Source: Coprenecus sp949297365 | GTDB lineage: Bacteria > Bacteroidota > Bacteroidia > Bacteroidales > UBA932 | DNA: 64,000 nucleotides | Direction of reading: 5' to 3' | NCBI GenBank assembly: GCA_963931055.1 | Contig: OZ006987.1 | Coordinates: 496,001-560,000, forward strand | Part shown: positions 33,458 through 42,378 of the stretch, piece by piece | Numbering within the stretch: position 1 is the stretch's first letter | How the letters are laid out: each line of letters begins with the position of its first letter | Translations under genes and position numbers: made by a program | Notes under the pieces: generated by a model | What the model saw: the letters and a program-made list of their open reading frames with translations, nothing else | Told to the model about the DNA's origin: nothing | The model's database searches: none

Positions 33458-33553
33458 AAAATAACCCTTGTACGATGCTGCCATCAGGTAGGCAGAAGCG
33501 CGGAAGCCCTTATATTGTAAGGTTCGAGTCCTTACCGTATCAAGGGTTATTTT
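33458..33553 (+). ncRNA. tRNA-like structure on a long helix
   Basis: Plus strand: outer helix AAAATAACCCTTG (33458-33470)/CAAGGGTTATTTT (33541-33553), continued after one bulged T by TACG/CGTA. Inside are a D-arm-like CTGCC-ATCAGGTA-GGCAG (33478-33495) and a T-arm-like GTAAGG-TTCGAGT-CCTTAC (33517-33535). The 21 bases between them form no anticodon arm. The T arm shares GGTTCGAGTCC with the element at 27214. It overlaps the stop codon of the leftward F-like gene and is antisense to the head block; it also lies at the 3' side of the early transcript. A terminator or processing element on either strand is an alternative. Confidence 0.45.
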
Positions 33554-34797
33554 ATTTTATGTATCTCCGCCATATTCAAATTTCTTTTATTAATGATACC
33601 TGCAGTGATAAAAGCATTTGCTGTGATTTTCCCGCCGTCAGCCTTTATTCTCTCATTGAGCCTGAAAACATACTTGCAGGCGGTGTTCCCTTCCGTCTCC
33701 ACAAACCAGAGGTTTTTCATCCTGTCATCCCAGTACACTTCAAGATCTTCAAGACCGGCCAGTGCGTCCCTCATGCGGTCAGGACTTACAGCTTTGCCTT
33801 TACTTGCCTTATCCGCGCGGAGGGCGTGTGCGATTCTGTGATCACTTACATAAAGTTCTTCCGATACCGGATCTATGCCGCGCTTCCTGACAAAACTCAT
33901 CACGTCGCTGTCAAGCCTGCCTATACGGGCGGTGCGTCCGGAGGGAAACGACTCCACGGTCCGGCGGATCATTTCATCCAGCCGTTCCCTCAGCACTGCC
34001 GAGTTGACGGCCTTTTCGGCGCCGGGATAGGCCTGGGTGTAGTACGGGTGCGTCCTGGAGAAGAGCTGTCCGTCCTTGCCGGGGTTGCTGTCGAGGCCGG
34101 GCTGGCCCGGGGTGTCCCTCAGCCCGGAGGCTCCTCCGGGCGTGGCCGGCTCGTCGGTCTGCATGAGCGAGCACTTGCAGTTCCATCTGTCTCCGGGGCG
34201 GTGCCTGTCCCAGAACGGATCGCCCACCGGCAGCGTCAGCTTCCTCTCCCAGTACTGCCGGTGCTCCGACTCCGGGTTCGGGGACGTGGTCGGCATCCAG
34301 CGCAGGTTGGGCAGCACGTCGGCCTCCTGCTCGAAGTGCCTCCAGTCGGCGGCCTGCCTGGCCCTGATGACAGCGGTGGAGTACTCCGTCTGCAGCCAGC
34401 TTCTCACATAATGGCCGGAGATGTCCCTGATGTCGCGCATCCACACGTCGAAGCGCTTGAGCCTGCCGTCGGAGTCCAGCAGCCTGCGGGCCATGTCATT
34501 CTGCATGCGGTGCGTGCGGAAGGCGGAGAACACGGCGTTGCCCTGCCTTATCTGCTCCGTCAGGCTGTCGTCCACGGTGCCCGCGGAGGCCGCCATGCCC
34601 TCGGCGGCGGCCCGGTTGAACAGGCGCAGGGTCTCCTCGAAGATGCTGCGCTCTATCTCGTTCCTGACGTCAAGGCCGTCGTAGATGGCCCTCAGGCCCC
34701 TTGAGAGTGCCTCGCCGTCGAAGACGACAGTCTGGTCCAGCGCACCGTGCAGGCCGCCGCATACGGGGCACGGATAGGCGTAGAGCCCGTCTATCAG
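33547..34797 (-). CDS. Mu F-like minor head protein with C-terminal nuclease-like domain
   Basis: 416 residues if started at CTG 34797. The strong family motif HRPGDRWNCKCSLMQTDEP lies in the middle, preceded by the F-like helical region; the C-terminal 130 residues (KGIDPVSEELYVSDHRIAHA-like, AGLEDLEVYWDDRMKNLWFV) look like the EndoU/RelE-type nuclease domain often fused to these proteins. The first ATG (34596) leaves out 67 in-frame codons that encode a conserved-looking CPVCGGLHGAL zinc-like motif. The CTG overlaps the upstream TGA as CTGA, so a non-ATG coupled start is likely. Confidence 0.82.
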   Translation of the reverse strand: MIDGLYAYPCPVCGGLHGALDQTVVFDGEALSRGLRAIYDGLDVRNEIERSIFEETLRLFNRAAAEGMAASAGTVDDSLTEQIRQGNAVFSAFRTHRMQNDMARRLLDSDGRLKRFDVWMRDIRDISGHYVRSWLQTEYSTAVIRARQAADWRHFEQEADVLPNLRWMPTTSPNPESEHRQYWERKLTLPVGDPFWDRHRPGDRWNCKCSLMQTDEPATPGGASGLRDTPGQPGLDSNPGKDGQLFSRTHPYYTQAYPGAEKAVNSAVLRERLDEMIRRTVESFPSGRTARIGRLDSDVMSFVRKRGIDPVSEELYVSDHRIAHALRADKASKGKAVSPDRMRDALAGLEDLEVYWDDRMKNLWFVETEGNTACKYVFRLNERIKADGGKITANAFITAGIINKRNLNMAEIHKIK

Positions 34798-36128
34798 AAG
34801 TCTAAGGGTCGGTGCGCCCCTCCTCGAGGGGCCATGCCGAAAAAACCTCTCACGCGGTTCACAAGCGTCCTGTCGGAAGGCTCTTCATCCTCCCTCTGAA
34901 CGGTGTTTGAAAGGCGTTTGATGGCCTCCGTCCTGCGCCGCTCCGCCTCGGCCTTCCGGGCGTCGTAGTCCTCCGGCTTCTCGATGTCGAAGGTGCTGTA
35001 CAGGTAGTCGTCCGACAGCGGCAGCCCCATGCCGTGCAGCTTCTCCACGACGGCTATCTGCTCCGTCTTGTCCACCTTCTTCTCCTCCACGTACTCGAAG
35101 CGTCCCCCGGCGGTGTCAATGCCCAGCGAGGCGAAGATGCCGGCCATGTCGTAGTTGAGCACGTCCAGCACGAAGTCCCGGTCCTCCTCCTTGAGCTGCT
35201 CCTCCTCCTGCCGGTGCACCGTGCCCAGTGCCTGCGTTCCGGTGGACTTCGCGTCCGTGGTCAGGGTGTTCCCCAGCACGGCTACGGATATCTCCGTGTT
35301 GCACATGTTCGTGAAGCGCTCGTAGAGATCCACTGTGCCGCTCTTGGCCCCGGACTCCACCAGGCGGAGGGTGGTGTCGCTCGGATGGATGTACACGGCG
35401 TTGCCTCCCTGACGGCGCGCGTCCTGCAGCAGCTTCAGCCGCGCCTCCTCGTCCCCGGCGTCGTAGGTGTACTCCCTCACGGGCATCCCGAACACCTGGC
35501 AGAACTGCGCCCAGTCGCCTATGTTGCCCCTCTTGTAGAGCACCATGGGCGTTATCCTGGACAGCAGGCCGAGGTCCCTGTCACCCTCGCTCACGCACAG
35601 CACGTCCGCGAACTGATCGACGGGAATGCCGGTGCTGTCCGTCTCGTAGCGCAGGATCTCCCTCCGCACCGGGTCGTAGTGCTTGCGGTCTATCAGGTCG
35701 TAGCCGATGCCCCCGTCCGGGGTACTGTAGAACTGCATCAGCGAGAAGCCCCAGAACTTCGACCACAGTATGTCGCTCGTCAGCCTGCGGAACCACGGCC
35801 CGCGCAGCCTGGCGTTGACCGCGTCGTCAGGCACCGAGTCCCTCCTGAACTCCACCCTCATGCGGCGCACTCCGGCCATGCGCTTGTTTATCACGCCCGT
35901 CAGGTGCGTGTCCATCAGCACCGAGGCGTAGATGTCGTACAGCCGCGAGCGGTTGTACGTGTCCATGGCCGACGCCGACAGGTACGAGCTCATGAACGAG
36001 GCTATGTCGAAATGGAACACCTCCGGGGACTGCAGCACGATGTCCAGCCTCTGTCTCTCGGCTCCGAGCTGCGTTATGCCTCCGGATGTTATCTTGCGGC
36101 CCTTGGCCGGCCTTCCTCTCCTTGTCAT
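34794..36128 (-). CDS. Portal protein (DUF935, Mu gp29-like)
   Basis: 444 residues. Family hallmarks: FDIASFMSSYLSASAMDTYN, ASVLMDTHLTGVINKRMAGV, WGFSLMQFYSTPDGG, FGMPVREYTYDAGDEEA, and LGNTLTTDAKSTGTQALGTV followed by a helical domain. Forms the ring through which DNA is packaged. Ends in SDRTLVNRVRGFFGMAPR and a stop overlapping the next gene. Confidence 0.92.
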   Translation of the reverse strand: MTRRGRPAKGRKITSGGITQLGAERQRLDIVLQSPEVFHFDIASFMSSYLSASAMDTYNRSRLYDIYASVLMDTHLTGVINKRMAGVRRMRVEFRRDSVPDDAVNARLRGPWFRRLTSDILWSKFWGFSLMQFYSTPDGGIGYDLIDRKHYDPVRREILRYETDSTGIPVDQFADVLCVSEGDRDLGLLSRITPMVLYKRGNIGDWAQFCQVFGMPVREYTYDAGDEEARLKLLQDARRQGGNAVYIHPSDTTLRLVESGAKSGTVDLYERFTNMCNTEISVAVLGNTLTTDAKSTGTQALGTVHRQEEEQLKEEDRDFVLDVLNYDMAGIFASLGIDTAGGRFEYVEEKKVDKTEQIAVVEKLHGMGLPLSDDYLYSTFDIEKPEDYDARKAEAERRRTEAIKRLSNTVQREDEEPSDRTLVNRVRGFFGMAPRGGAHRPLDF

Positions 36129-36140
36129 ATCGTATCTTGT

Positions 36141-36578
36141 TTACATGTGTGTCTCTCTCAAAACGTTGCCCTCGACCTGCCACGGCGACCTGGCCGACAT
36201 CTCGTCCTCCGGCAGCCTGGGCGCGCCGTCGATGACGACATCGCCCTTGGCCACGGCCCTGAGCCACTCCACCGCCCTCTCGTAGCGGTCCTTGCGGACC
36301 TGGCTCATCTTGTACGGGTTATGGATGCAGAAGATGTGGTATACGGCTATGTCCACCGCCATCATCAGTATCAGGGGATGGCGGCCGCCGCCGGTCATGC
36401 CGAAGATGGCGTCGCAGTCGTAGAAGCGGGACAGGTAGGAGCGCATCTCGCTCACCGCCCTGTCCTCGCAGATCTCTATCACTTCGGGATCGCAGTCCGC
36501 CGGGGCCCGCAGGAGCGAGTCCAGGATGTCGCGGTGTATGGAGGCGTCGTAGTCCTCAAGCGTTATGAAATTGTTCAT
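36141..36578 (-). CDS. Mu gp36-like protein (DUF1320)
   Basis: 145 residues from ATG 36578 (MNNFITLEDYDASIHRDILD). DUF1320 pattern: EICEDRAVSEMRSYLSRFYD, then HPLILMMAVDIAVYHIFCIH and QVRKDRYERAVEWLRAVAKG. Head-completion/connector protein of Mu-like phages. Between terminase and portal genes in the leftward block. Confidence 0.82.
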   Translation of the reverse strand: MNNFITLEDYDASIHRDILDSLLRAPADCDPEVIEICEDRAVSEMRSYLSRFYDCDAIFGMTGGGRHPLILMMAVDIAVYHIFCIHNPYKMSQVRKDRYERAVEWLRAVAKGDVVIDGAPRLPEDEMSARSPWQVEGNVLRETHM

Positions 36579-36589
36579 ATCATGATTGT

Positions 36590-38113
36590 TTAAAGTCTTC
36601 TGCTGTTGTCCGTGAGCTCCGCCGGACTCACGGTGTCTATCACTCCCGACAGCTCGCGCAGCTTGCCGTCGATGATGTTCCTGGCTCCCTCGACGCAGTC
36701 GGGCCCGTCGGCCGGATACGGCAGCGACATCTCGAAGAGGGAGAACTGGTCGCGCAGCTCGGTCATGTGCGGGTTGTCCCGCTCCTCCTCGTTGAACACC
36801 CACTGCCCGTTGCGGTCGAGCGGCTCGAGGGCCGCCTCGATGCGCGAGGCCTTGTCCATCTTGCTCCTGTTGTCGGGACGTATGTACAGGCTGTCGCCCC
36901 TCTCCTGATTGGCCCTGCGCAGCAGCGGCTTGAAAACCTGCTCGAAGAAAGGGTCCTGCAGGCTGTTGTTCTCCTGGCAGTAGTACACGGCCGTCCTGCC
37001 GCCGACATACTCCTTCATCTGGAAGAACCAGTCTATGTAGCTGGCGTTTGTCTCGCGGGCGACGAAGCACTTTATTATATAGTACGTCTGCCGCAGCCGT
37101 CCCATCAGGCACACCGCCTTCATGGAGTCGCTCTTGTCGCGCCGGTTGCTGTAGGCGGGGTCTCCGTAGCACACCAGGAAGCGGAAGCGCGAGAGGTCCG
37201 GCACCCTGCCCCACGGCAGGTTGCGGAAGACCTTGCCCTCGGTCACCGGGTTGTTCATGTACTCGCCCTGGAAGGCCTTGCTGGATATGCCGGAGCGGAT
37301 CCTCGCTATGTGCTCCGGCGTGTTCTTCTCCGGCCACGTGCTGCTGCCGTCACGGTCCACCAGGTTGACTATGTCCCAGTGGTCGGCCCTGGCTCCCGCC
37401 CTGCCGACGCAGGTGTCCCTGGCGATGATGTTGCCGCAGAACACCACGAGCGTGGGCTCGCTGACCGCCCTCGTCGGATACAGCGCCTTCTCCCACCAGT
37501 CCCATTTCTTGTTAAGGGTCACGGGGTTGCGGCACTCCTCGTCGGTGTCGAAGTCGTCCAGCAGGAGCACATCCGGACGCACCGACCCGGTCCTGGCTCC
37601 TCGCGGCGCGCTGCCTGCGCCGATGGCCATGAAGGTGGCCCCGGAACGCGTGACGAAGAAGTCCGAGGTCCACTGTCCGGGCCCGGCCTGCTCCCCGTAG
37701 AAGAAGCGTATGCGGGCGTTGCCCTCCAGGCTCGCCCTGTAGGGGGCCAGCAGCCTCTCGGCCGCGGCGAGCGTGGCGGAGGCCATGATGACGAACCTCT
37801 TCTTTCCGGTAAGCACCAGGAAGAGCACGCAGAACATGACGACGGTGGACTTTGCCAGCTCCCTGGACCAGCTGAGCACCTCGAACCACTCGGGATGGCC
37901 CAGGATGCGCCGGATCGCCTTTTTCTGAAAGGATGCGAAAGGGTACTTGGCGTACATGGGGAAGAAATAGCGCATCCACTCCAGGGGCTCCTTCTCCAGC
38001 GACGCCTTCATGCGCAGCTTCTTGGCCTCCGGCATGGAGATGTCCACGGGCGTGGCCGTGCGCATGCTCTCCACGTACTCGTCCCAGCTGTTCCATATCC
38101 TGTTGTCCGTCAT
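36590..38113 (-). CDS. Terminase large subunit (Mu gp28-like)
   Basis: 507 residues. ATPase part: WSRELAKSTVVMFCVLFLV (Walker A variant near residue 81), DVLLLDDFDTDEE as Walker B; nuclease part: CYGDPAYSNRRDKSD, and a late acidic DGPDCVEGARNIIDG. Packages phage DNA by cutting at host-joined ends (headful from integrated copies in Mu). Overlaps the small subunit gene by 4 bp. Confidence 0.93.
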   Translation of the reverse strand: MTDNRIWNSWDEYVESMRTATPVDISMPEAKKLRMKASLEKEPLEWMRYFFPMYAKYPFASFQKKAIRRILGHPEWFEVLSWSRELAKSTVVMFCVLFLVLTGKKRFVIMASATLAAAERLLAPYRASLEGNARIRFFYGEQAGPGQWTSDFFVTRSGATFMAIGAGSAPRGARTGSVRPDVLLLDDFDTDEECRNPVTLNKKWDWWEKALYPTRAVSEPTLVVFCGNIIARDTCVGRAGARADHWDIVNLVDRDGSSTWPEKNTPEHIARIRSGISSKAFQGEYMNNPVTEGKVFRNLPWGRVPDLSRFRFLVCYGDPAYSNRRDKSDSMKAVCLMGRLRQTYYIIKCFVARETNASYIDWFFQMKEYVGGRTAVYYCQENNSLQDPFFEQVFKPLLRRANQERGDSLYIRPDNRSKMDKASRIEAALEPLDRNGQWVFNEEERDNPHMTELRDQFSLFEMSLPYPADGPDCVEGARNIIDGKLRELSGVIDTVSPAELTDNSRRL

Positions 38114-38556
38114 CTCACCTGGTCTTTAAGAAAGGCGTCGTACAGATTCACGAACTCCTTGGCCTTAGCGAGGTCCAGGGGGCGGAGCCAGTCGCCGAAG
38201 CGCATGCCGGCCGAGATGAGCTCGCCGATGCCGATGTCGTCCTCGAGCTTCCTGATCGCCGCCGACAGCTTCATGATGGTGTCCGCCTCCCTGGAGGTGG
38301 CGTGACGCTCCCCCTTGTCCCTGCCGCTGATCACCTCGTTGATCTCGCTGATCTGCCTGTACAGGTTCTTGAGGATCTGCTCCCGTCCGACGGTCATGCC
38401 GGCCTTCATCTCCTCCCAGCCGCCCTCGCGGGCCCAGCGCGACACCGTCTGCCTCGTGCTGCCCACCTTGGCGGCTATCTCCTCCAGCGTGTACGAGCCG
38501 AGCAGGTAGATGTCCCTCGCCAGGGCCTTTTTCTGTTCGTTCCTGAGTTCTGCCAT
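38110..38556 (-). CDS. Small terminase-like DNA-binding protein (DUF1804/gp27-like)
   Basis: 148 residues from ATG 38556. N-terminal HTH: LGSYTLEEIAAKVGSTRQTV then SRWAREGGWEEMK; then helical region with LKNLYRQISEINEVISGRDK. Matches the DNA-recognition subunit preceding gp28 in Mu-like phages. First gene of the leftward head block, divergent from the protease gene. Confidence 0.8.
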   Translation of the reverse strand: MAELRNEQKKALARDIYLLGSYTLEEIAAKVGSTRQTVSRWAREGGWEEMKAGMTVGREQILKNLYRQISEINEVISGRDKGERHATSREADTIMKLSAAIRKLEDDIGIGELISAGMRFGDWLRPLDLAKAKEFVNLYDAFLKDQVR

Positions 38557-38578
38557 GATTTTTTCCGGCAAATGTCGC

Positions 38579-38656
38579 CCAGAGCGCACTCTGGCGCAAA
38601 TTGGCGTTTCTAGCAGGTGTAATTTTGCCACCTTAAAGGTGTGAATTTGCCACCTT
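38579..38656. promoter_or_regulatory. Divergent late promoter region
   Basis: Dyad CCAGAG-CGCA-CTCTGG (38579-38594); plus-strand TAATTTTG (38620-38627, exact TAnnTTTG); TTTGCCACCTT repeated at 38624-38634 and 38646-38656, 22 bases apart; and CACCTT-A-AAGGTG between them. Lies between the divergent terminase and protease genes, so it probably controls both late blocks. Confidence 0.55.
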
Positions 38657-38716
38657 CTCCAAAACCCGATTTGCGTCCCAGCGGCCTCCAGTCCATATTT
38701 GCCGGAAAAATCAGAG

Positions 38717-39808
38717 ATGGCAAAACTGTTCAATATAATTCCGGGTGCCGACGGCGCGGCGTGCCTGCTCCTGTACGGGGACATAGGTACGGGTGCCAGG
38801 GTGGACGCCGCCGACGTGGTCGCGGAGATCATGTCGCTGCAGGCCGTTTATTCAAGGATAGACGTGCGCATCAACAGCTACGGGGGCGAGGTGTATGCCG
38901 GCATAGCCATATGCAACGCCCTGCGCTCGTCCACTGCCGACATCAACATCTACGTCGACGGCATAGCCGCGTCCATAGCGTCGGTGATCGCCCTCTGCGG
39001 CAAGCCGCTGCACATGTCCCGTTACGCACGCCTGATGCTTCATCAGGTGAGCGGCTCCGCCTACGGCACGGCGGACGAGATGCGCCGTGCGGCGCAGGAG
39101 GCCGAGAGCGCCCAGCGCACGCTGGCGGAGATCATCGCCGGCAAGTGCGGCCGTACCGTGGAGGATATCACGGCCGAGTATTTCTCCGGAGGAGACCACT
39201 GGCTTACGGCTGCCGAGGCGAAGGAGATGGGGCTGGCGGATTCCATCTACGACATGGCATCCGGCACGGTACCCTCAGGCGCAGCGCCTGAGGACATATA
39301 CAGGATTACTAACAGGCTCGCAGAGCCACAAAAAACAGAAGATATGGCATTAATGGAAGAACTGAGGAAGAGAACCTCATTCAGTAACGCCTCCTCGGAG
39401 CAGGAGGTGCTGTCGCTCGTGTCGCAGCTGGAGGAGAGAGCCGCGCAGGCGGACTCGCTCCGCACCAGGGTTGACGAGCTGGAGAACGCGCTTTCTGAGA
39501 GGCGTAAGGCATCGCACAAGGCACTGGTGGACCAGGCTGTCGCCGACGGCCGCATGGCGGAGACGCAGCGCGACACCTACATGAGGCTGCTGGACTCCGA
39601 CGAGGAGGCTGCATCGGCGCTCATCGCCTCGCTGCCGAGAAAGACACGCATCAACGACGTGATAGGAAAAGGAGGCGTGCCGGCGGGAAAGGGCCTCGAG
39701 GACATGACATGGGACGAGATTGACCGTGCCGGCCGCCTCGCCGAGCTCAAGAACGGGCACCCCGAGCTCTACAGGAGGAAGTTTGACGAGACATTCAGGA
39801 AAAACTAA
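38717..39808 (+). CDS. Prohead protease (ClpP-like) with scaffold C-terminus
   Basis: 363 residues from ATG 38717. ClpP-fold part (1-190): INSYGGEVYAGIAICNAL, YVDGIAASIASVIAL with nucleophile S86, and LMLHQVSG with H109. The C-terminal part (from about 205) is helical: LSLVSQLEERAAQADSLRTR and VDELENALSERR, typical of an internal scaffold fused to protease, like Mu I/Z. Matures the capsid. The upstream in-frame ATG at 38699 is less likely. First gene of the rightward late block. Confidence 0.9.
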   Translation: MAKLFNIIPGADGAACLLLYGDIGTGARVDAADVVAEIMSLQAVYSRIDVRINSYGGEVYAGIAICNALRSSTADINIYVDGIAASIASVIALCGKPLHMSRYARLMLHQVSGSAYGTADEMRRAAQEAESAQRTLAEIIAGKCGRTVEDITAEYFSGGDHWLTAAEAKEMGLADSIYDMASGTVPSGAAPEDIYRITNRLAEPQKTEDMALMEELRKRTSFSNASSEQEVLSLVSQLEERAAQADSLRTRVDELENALSERRKASHKALVDQAVADGRMAETQRDTYMRLLDSDEEAASALIASLPRKTRINDVIGKGGVPAGKGLEDMTWDEIDRAGRLAELKNGHPELYRRKFDETFRKN

Positions 39809-39820
39809 AAGGAATCAGAT

Positions 39821-40729
39821 ATGGCAATTCAGAAAGAAATCTGGCAGAGGACCATCATAGAGGGCCTCTTCGCCGACAACACCTTCGCCGGCAAGGCGGT
39901 CAATGACGATGCTTACGTCAATCAGGGGAAAACGGTGCACATACCCAACGCCGGCTCGCCGTCAAAGGTCGTGATCAACCGCACCACCATACCGGCATCA
40001 GCGTCCGAGAGAACCGATGCGGACGTGGACTACAGTCTTGACGAGCTGACCACCGATCCGGTGCACATTCCCCATGCGGACACCGTCGAGCTGTCGTATG
40101 ACAAGCGCAACTCGGTAATCTCCCAGGACAGGCAGAAGCTCATCGAGGAGGCGAGCCAGAACCTGCTGTACAAGTGGAATCCGGGATCGACAAACTTCGT
40201 GCGCACGACCGGCGGCGCCGTGGCGGCGCACACCGCCTCGGCCACAGGCAACCGCAAGGCTCTTACCAAGGCCGACATCCTCTCGCTGATGACCAAGTTC
40301 AACGCCGACAACGTGCCCATGAGCGACAGGTACATCCTGCTTGACGCGCAGATGTACGCGCAGCTGCTCAGGGATCTGACAGAGACAGAGGCCATCGGTT
40401 TCTTCAGGGCGGCGGATGTGCAGAGGGGCATCGTGGGCTCGCTCTACGGCTTCAGCATCATGCAGCGCTCCCAGGTGCTGCGCTACACCTCGGCCGGGGC
40501 TCTGTCCGAGTTCTCTAAGGCCGGAGCGGCGGCGGACAATGCCGCAGGGCTGGCATGGCAGCTCAGCTCGCTGAGCCGCGCCATAGGAGAGGTCAAGGTA
40601 TTCGACTCCGTCGACAACCCCCTCTATTACGGAGACATATACTCCTTCCTGGTACGCTGCGGCGGAGCCATTCGCAGAAACGACAAGAAGGGCGTGTACG
40701 CCATAGTGCAGGATGCGGTCGCAGCTTAA
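39821..40729 (+). CDS. Major capsid protein
   Basis: 302 residues. Starts MAIQKEIWQRTIIEGLFADN, then a DDAYVNQGKTVHIPNAG segment, DILSLMTKFNADNVPMSDRY and LLDAQMYAQLLRDL, then RGIVGSLYGFSIMQRSQVL, the usual HK97-type P-domain/A-domain order of Bacteroidota transposable phages. Follows the protease by 12 bp. Confidence 0.85.
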   Translation: MAIQKEIWQRTIIEGLFADNTFAGKAVNDDAYVNQGKTVHIPNAGSPSKVVINRTTIPASASERTDADVDYSLDELTTDPVHIPHADTVELSYDKRNSVISQDRQKLIEEASQNLLYKWNPGSTNFVRTTGGAVAAHTASATGNRKALTKADILSLMTKFNADNVPMSDRYILLDAQMYAQLLRDLTETEAIGFFRAADVQRGIVGSLYGFSIMQRSQVLRYTSAGALSEFSKAGAAADNAAGLAWQLSSLSRAIGEVKVFDSVDNPLYYGDIYSFLVRCGGAIRRNDKKGVYAIVQDAVAA

Positions 40730-40741
40730 ACAGTCACAGCC

Positions 40742-41935
40742 ATGCCGCTTCCCAAGATTACCATAGAATACCTTAACGGCCAGCTGGGCACCGTCCCGCA
40801 GTCGCAGGACGGCCTGCTGGTCCTGGCCGTGTCCGGAGCCACCGCGGTCCCGTCGACCTTCGTGCTCGGGACGCCGTATCTCATCTACCGCCCTGCGGGA
40901 CTTGACTCCCTCGGGGTGACGGAGGCGAACAACGCCCGGCTCGTGGAGCTGGTGCGCCAGTTCTACTCCGAGGCTGACGAGGGTACATCCCTCTATGTGG
41001 TCGGCTATTCATCCACCGACACTTTCCCCATTCTGTGCGACAAGGATACGGGCAAACTGAGAGGGCTCCTGCAGTCGCTCAAGGGTGCGCCCCGCGGTAT
41101 CGTGCTGGCCTCGGCCGTGGAGTTTGATCCGGATGACACGACGGAGGGAGTGGCCGACGAGGTGAACACGGCGCTGCCCAAGGCTCAGCTGCTGGCCGAG
41201 TATGCCGCCGACAGTCTGTATGCGCCGGTGTTCATAGCCCTGGAGGGCTGCGGATACAAGGATGCGGCGGGACTTGAGGATCTCTCCGGCATGACGTACA
41301 ACCGCTGCTGCGTGGTCATCGGAGATGTCGCAGCAGATACCGGACATGCGGCTATGGGCACGTTCGCAGGACGTGTGGCCGCCTCGGCCGTGCAGATGAA
41401 CATAGGCCGGGTGCTGAGCGGTCCTCTGTATCCGACACAGATGTATCTCGGCTCCGCCCTGGTGGACGACTCGATGGACGATATCGAGACGATCTACGGC
41501 AAGGGCTACATCACGCCGCGCGTCTACGTGGGCCGCACCGGCTATTTCTTCACGGACGACAGCATGGCCTGCGACCCTACGGACGACTACGCCCACCTGA
41601 CGGCGCGCAGGACCATCGACAAGGCCGCCCGCATCGCCTACGACACGCTGCTGGACTACATGCTCGGTGAGATCGAGATCAACGAGGACGGCACCATGCA
41701 GCAGCCGGTGCTCAAGAACTGGCAGGCTGCGGTGGAGGACGCCGTCAACTCGCAGATGACGGCCAGCGGAGAGCTCAGCGCGACCGACGGCAGCGGATGC
41801 TCGTGCTTCATCGACCCGGACCAGAACGTCCTGTCGACAAGTACGGTCGACATCGTGCTCAAGGTGCGCCCCTTCGGCTACGCACGCTTCATCAACGTGC
41901 AGATAGGATTTCTTGTAACATCATCTAACAGCTAA
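40742..41935 (+). CDS. Contractile tail sheath protein (DUF2586)
   Basis: 397 residues. Pattern of DUF2586 sheath proteins: LPKITIEYLNGQLGTVPQSQ, SLYVVGYSSTDTFPILCDKD, YNRCCVVIGDVAADTGHAAM followed by GRVAASAVQMNIGRVLSGPL, then KGYITPRVYVGRTGYFFTDD. Its presence shows a myovirus-type contractile tail. Confidence 0.88.
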   Translation: MPLPKITIEYLNGQLGTVPQSQDGLLVLAVSGATAVPSTFVLGTPYLIYRPAGLDSLGVTEANNARLVELVRQFYSEADEGTSLYVVGYSSTDTFPILCDKDTGKLRGLLQSLKGAPRGIVLASAVEFDPDDTTEGVADEVNTALPKAQLLAEYAADSLYAPVFIALEGCGYKDAAGLEDLSGMTYNRCCVVIGDVAADTGHAAMGTFAGRVAASAVQMNIGRVLSGPLYPTQMYLGSALVDDSMDDIETIYGKGYITPRVYVGRTGYFFTDDSMACDPTDDYAHLTARRTIDKAARIAYDTLLDYMLGEIEINEDGTMQQPVLKNWQAAVEDAVNSQMTASGELSATDGSGCSCFIDPDQNVLSTSTVDIVLKVRPFGYARFINVQIGFLVTSSNS

Positions 41936-41939
41936 CATT

Positions 41940-42353
41940 ATGTTTGATTCAAAGGAATATGAATGGTCCGACGTGACCGTAATTATGGCCGGCAGGATGA
42001 TTATTGGCTTCAGGGGTGTGGCGTACACGTCCTCGCAGGAGAAGGAAATGCTCTACGGCAAAGGCAACAAGCCGATGTCGATGCAGACGGGAAATAAGTC
42101 CTACAGCGGCACCGTCACGCTGACGCAGTCCGAGCTCGAGGCACTGGAAAAGGCCGCCGGAGGAGACGCGCTTGACGCATCGTTCAACATGATTGTATCC
42201 TACGGCAACCCGAGCAGGGGCGATGCCATCAAGACGGACCTCATCAAGGGGGCCTCGATAACCGAGATTCCAAAAGAGATGCAGCAGGGCGCGAAGTTCA
42301 TGGAGTGCGCCCTGCCGTTCGTCGCGCTGGATATAAAGAAGGATTACATTTAA
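41940..42353 (+). CDS. Tail tube protein
   Basis: 137 residues, directly after the sheath gene. SWSDVTVIMAGRMIIGFRGV-like beta strands, EKEMLYGKGNKPMSMQTGNK, then YSGTVTLTQSELEALEKAAG, a pattern shared with tube proteins of contractile phages. Mostly beta. Name given by motif and order. Confidence 0.8.
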   Translation: MFDSKEYEWSDVTVIMAGRMIIGFRGVAYTSSQEKEMLYGKGNKPMSMQTGNKSYSGTVTLTQSELEALEKAAGGDALDASFNMIVSYGNPSRGDAIKTDLIKGASITEIPKEMQQGAKFMECALPFVALDIKKDYI

Positions 42354-42378
42354 ACAACATTTAAAAAGTATTTGGAAC

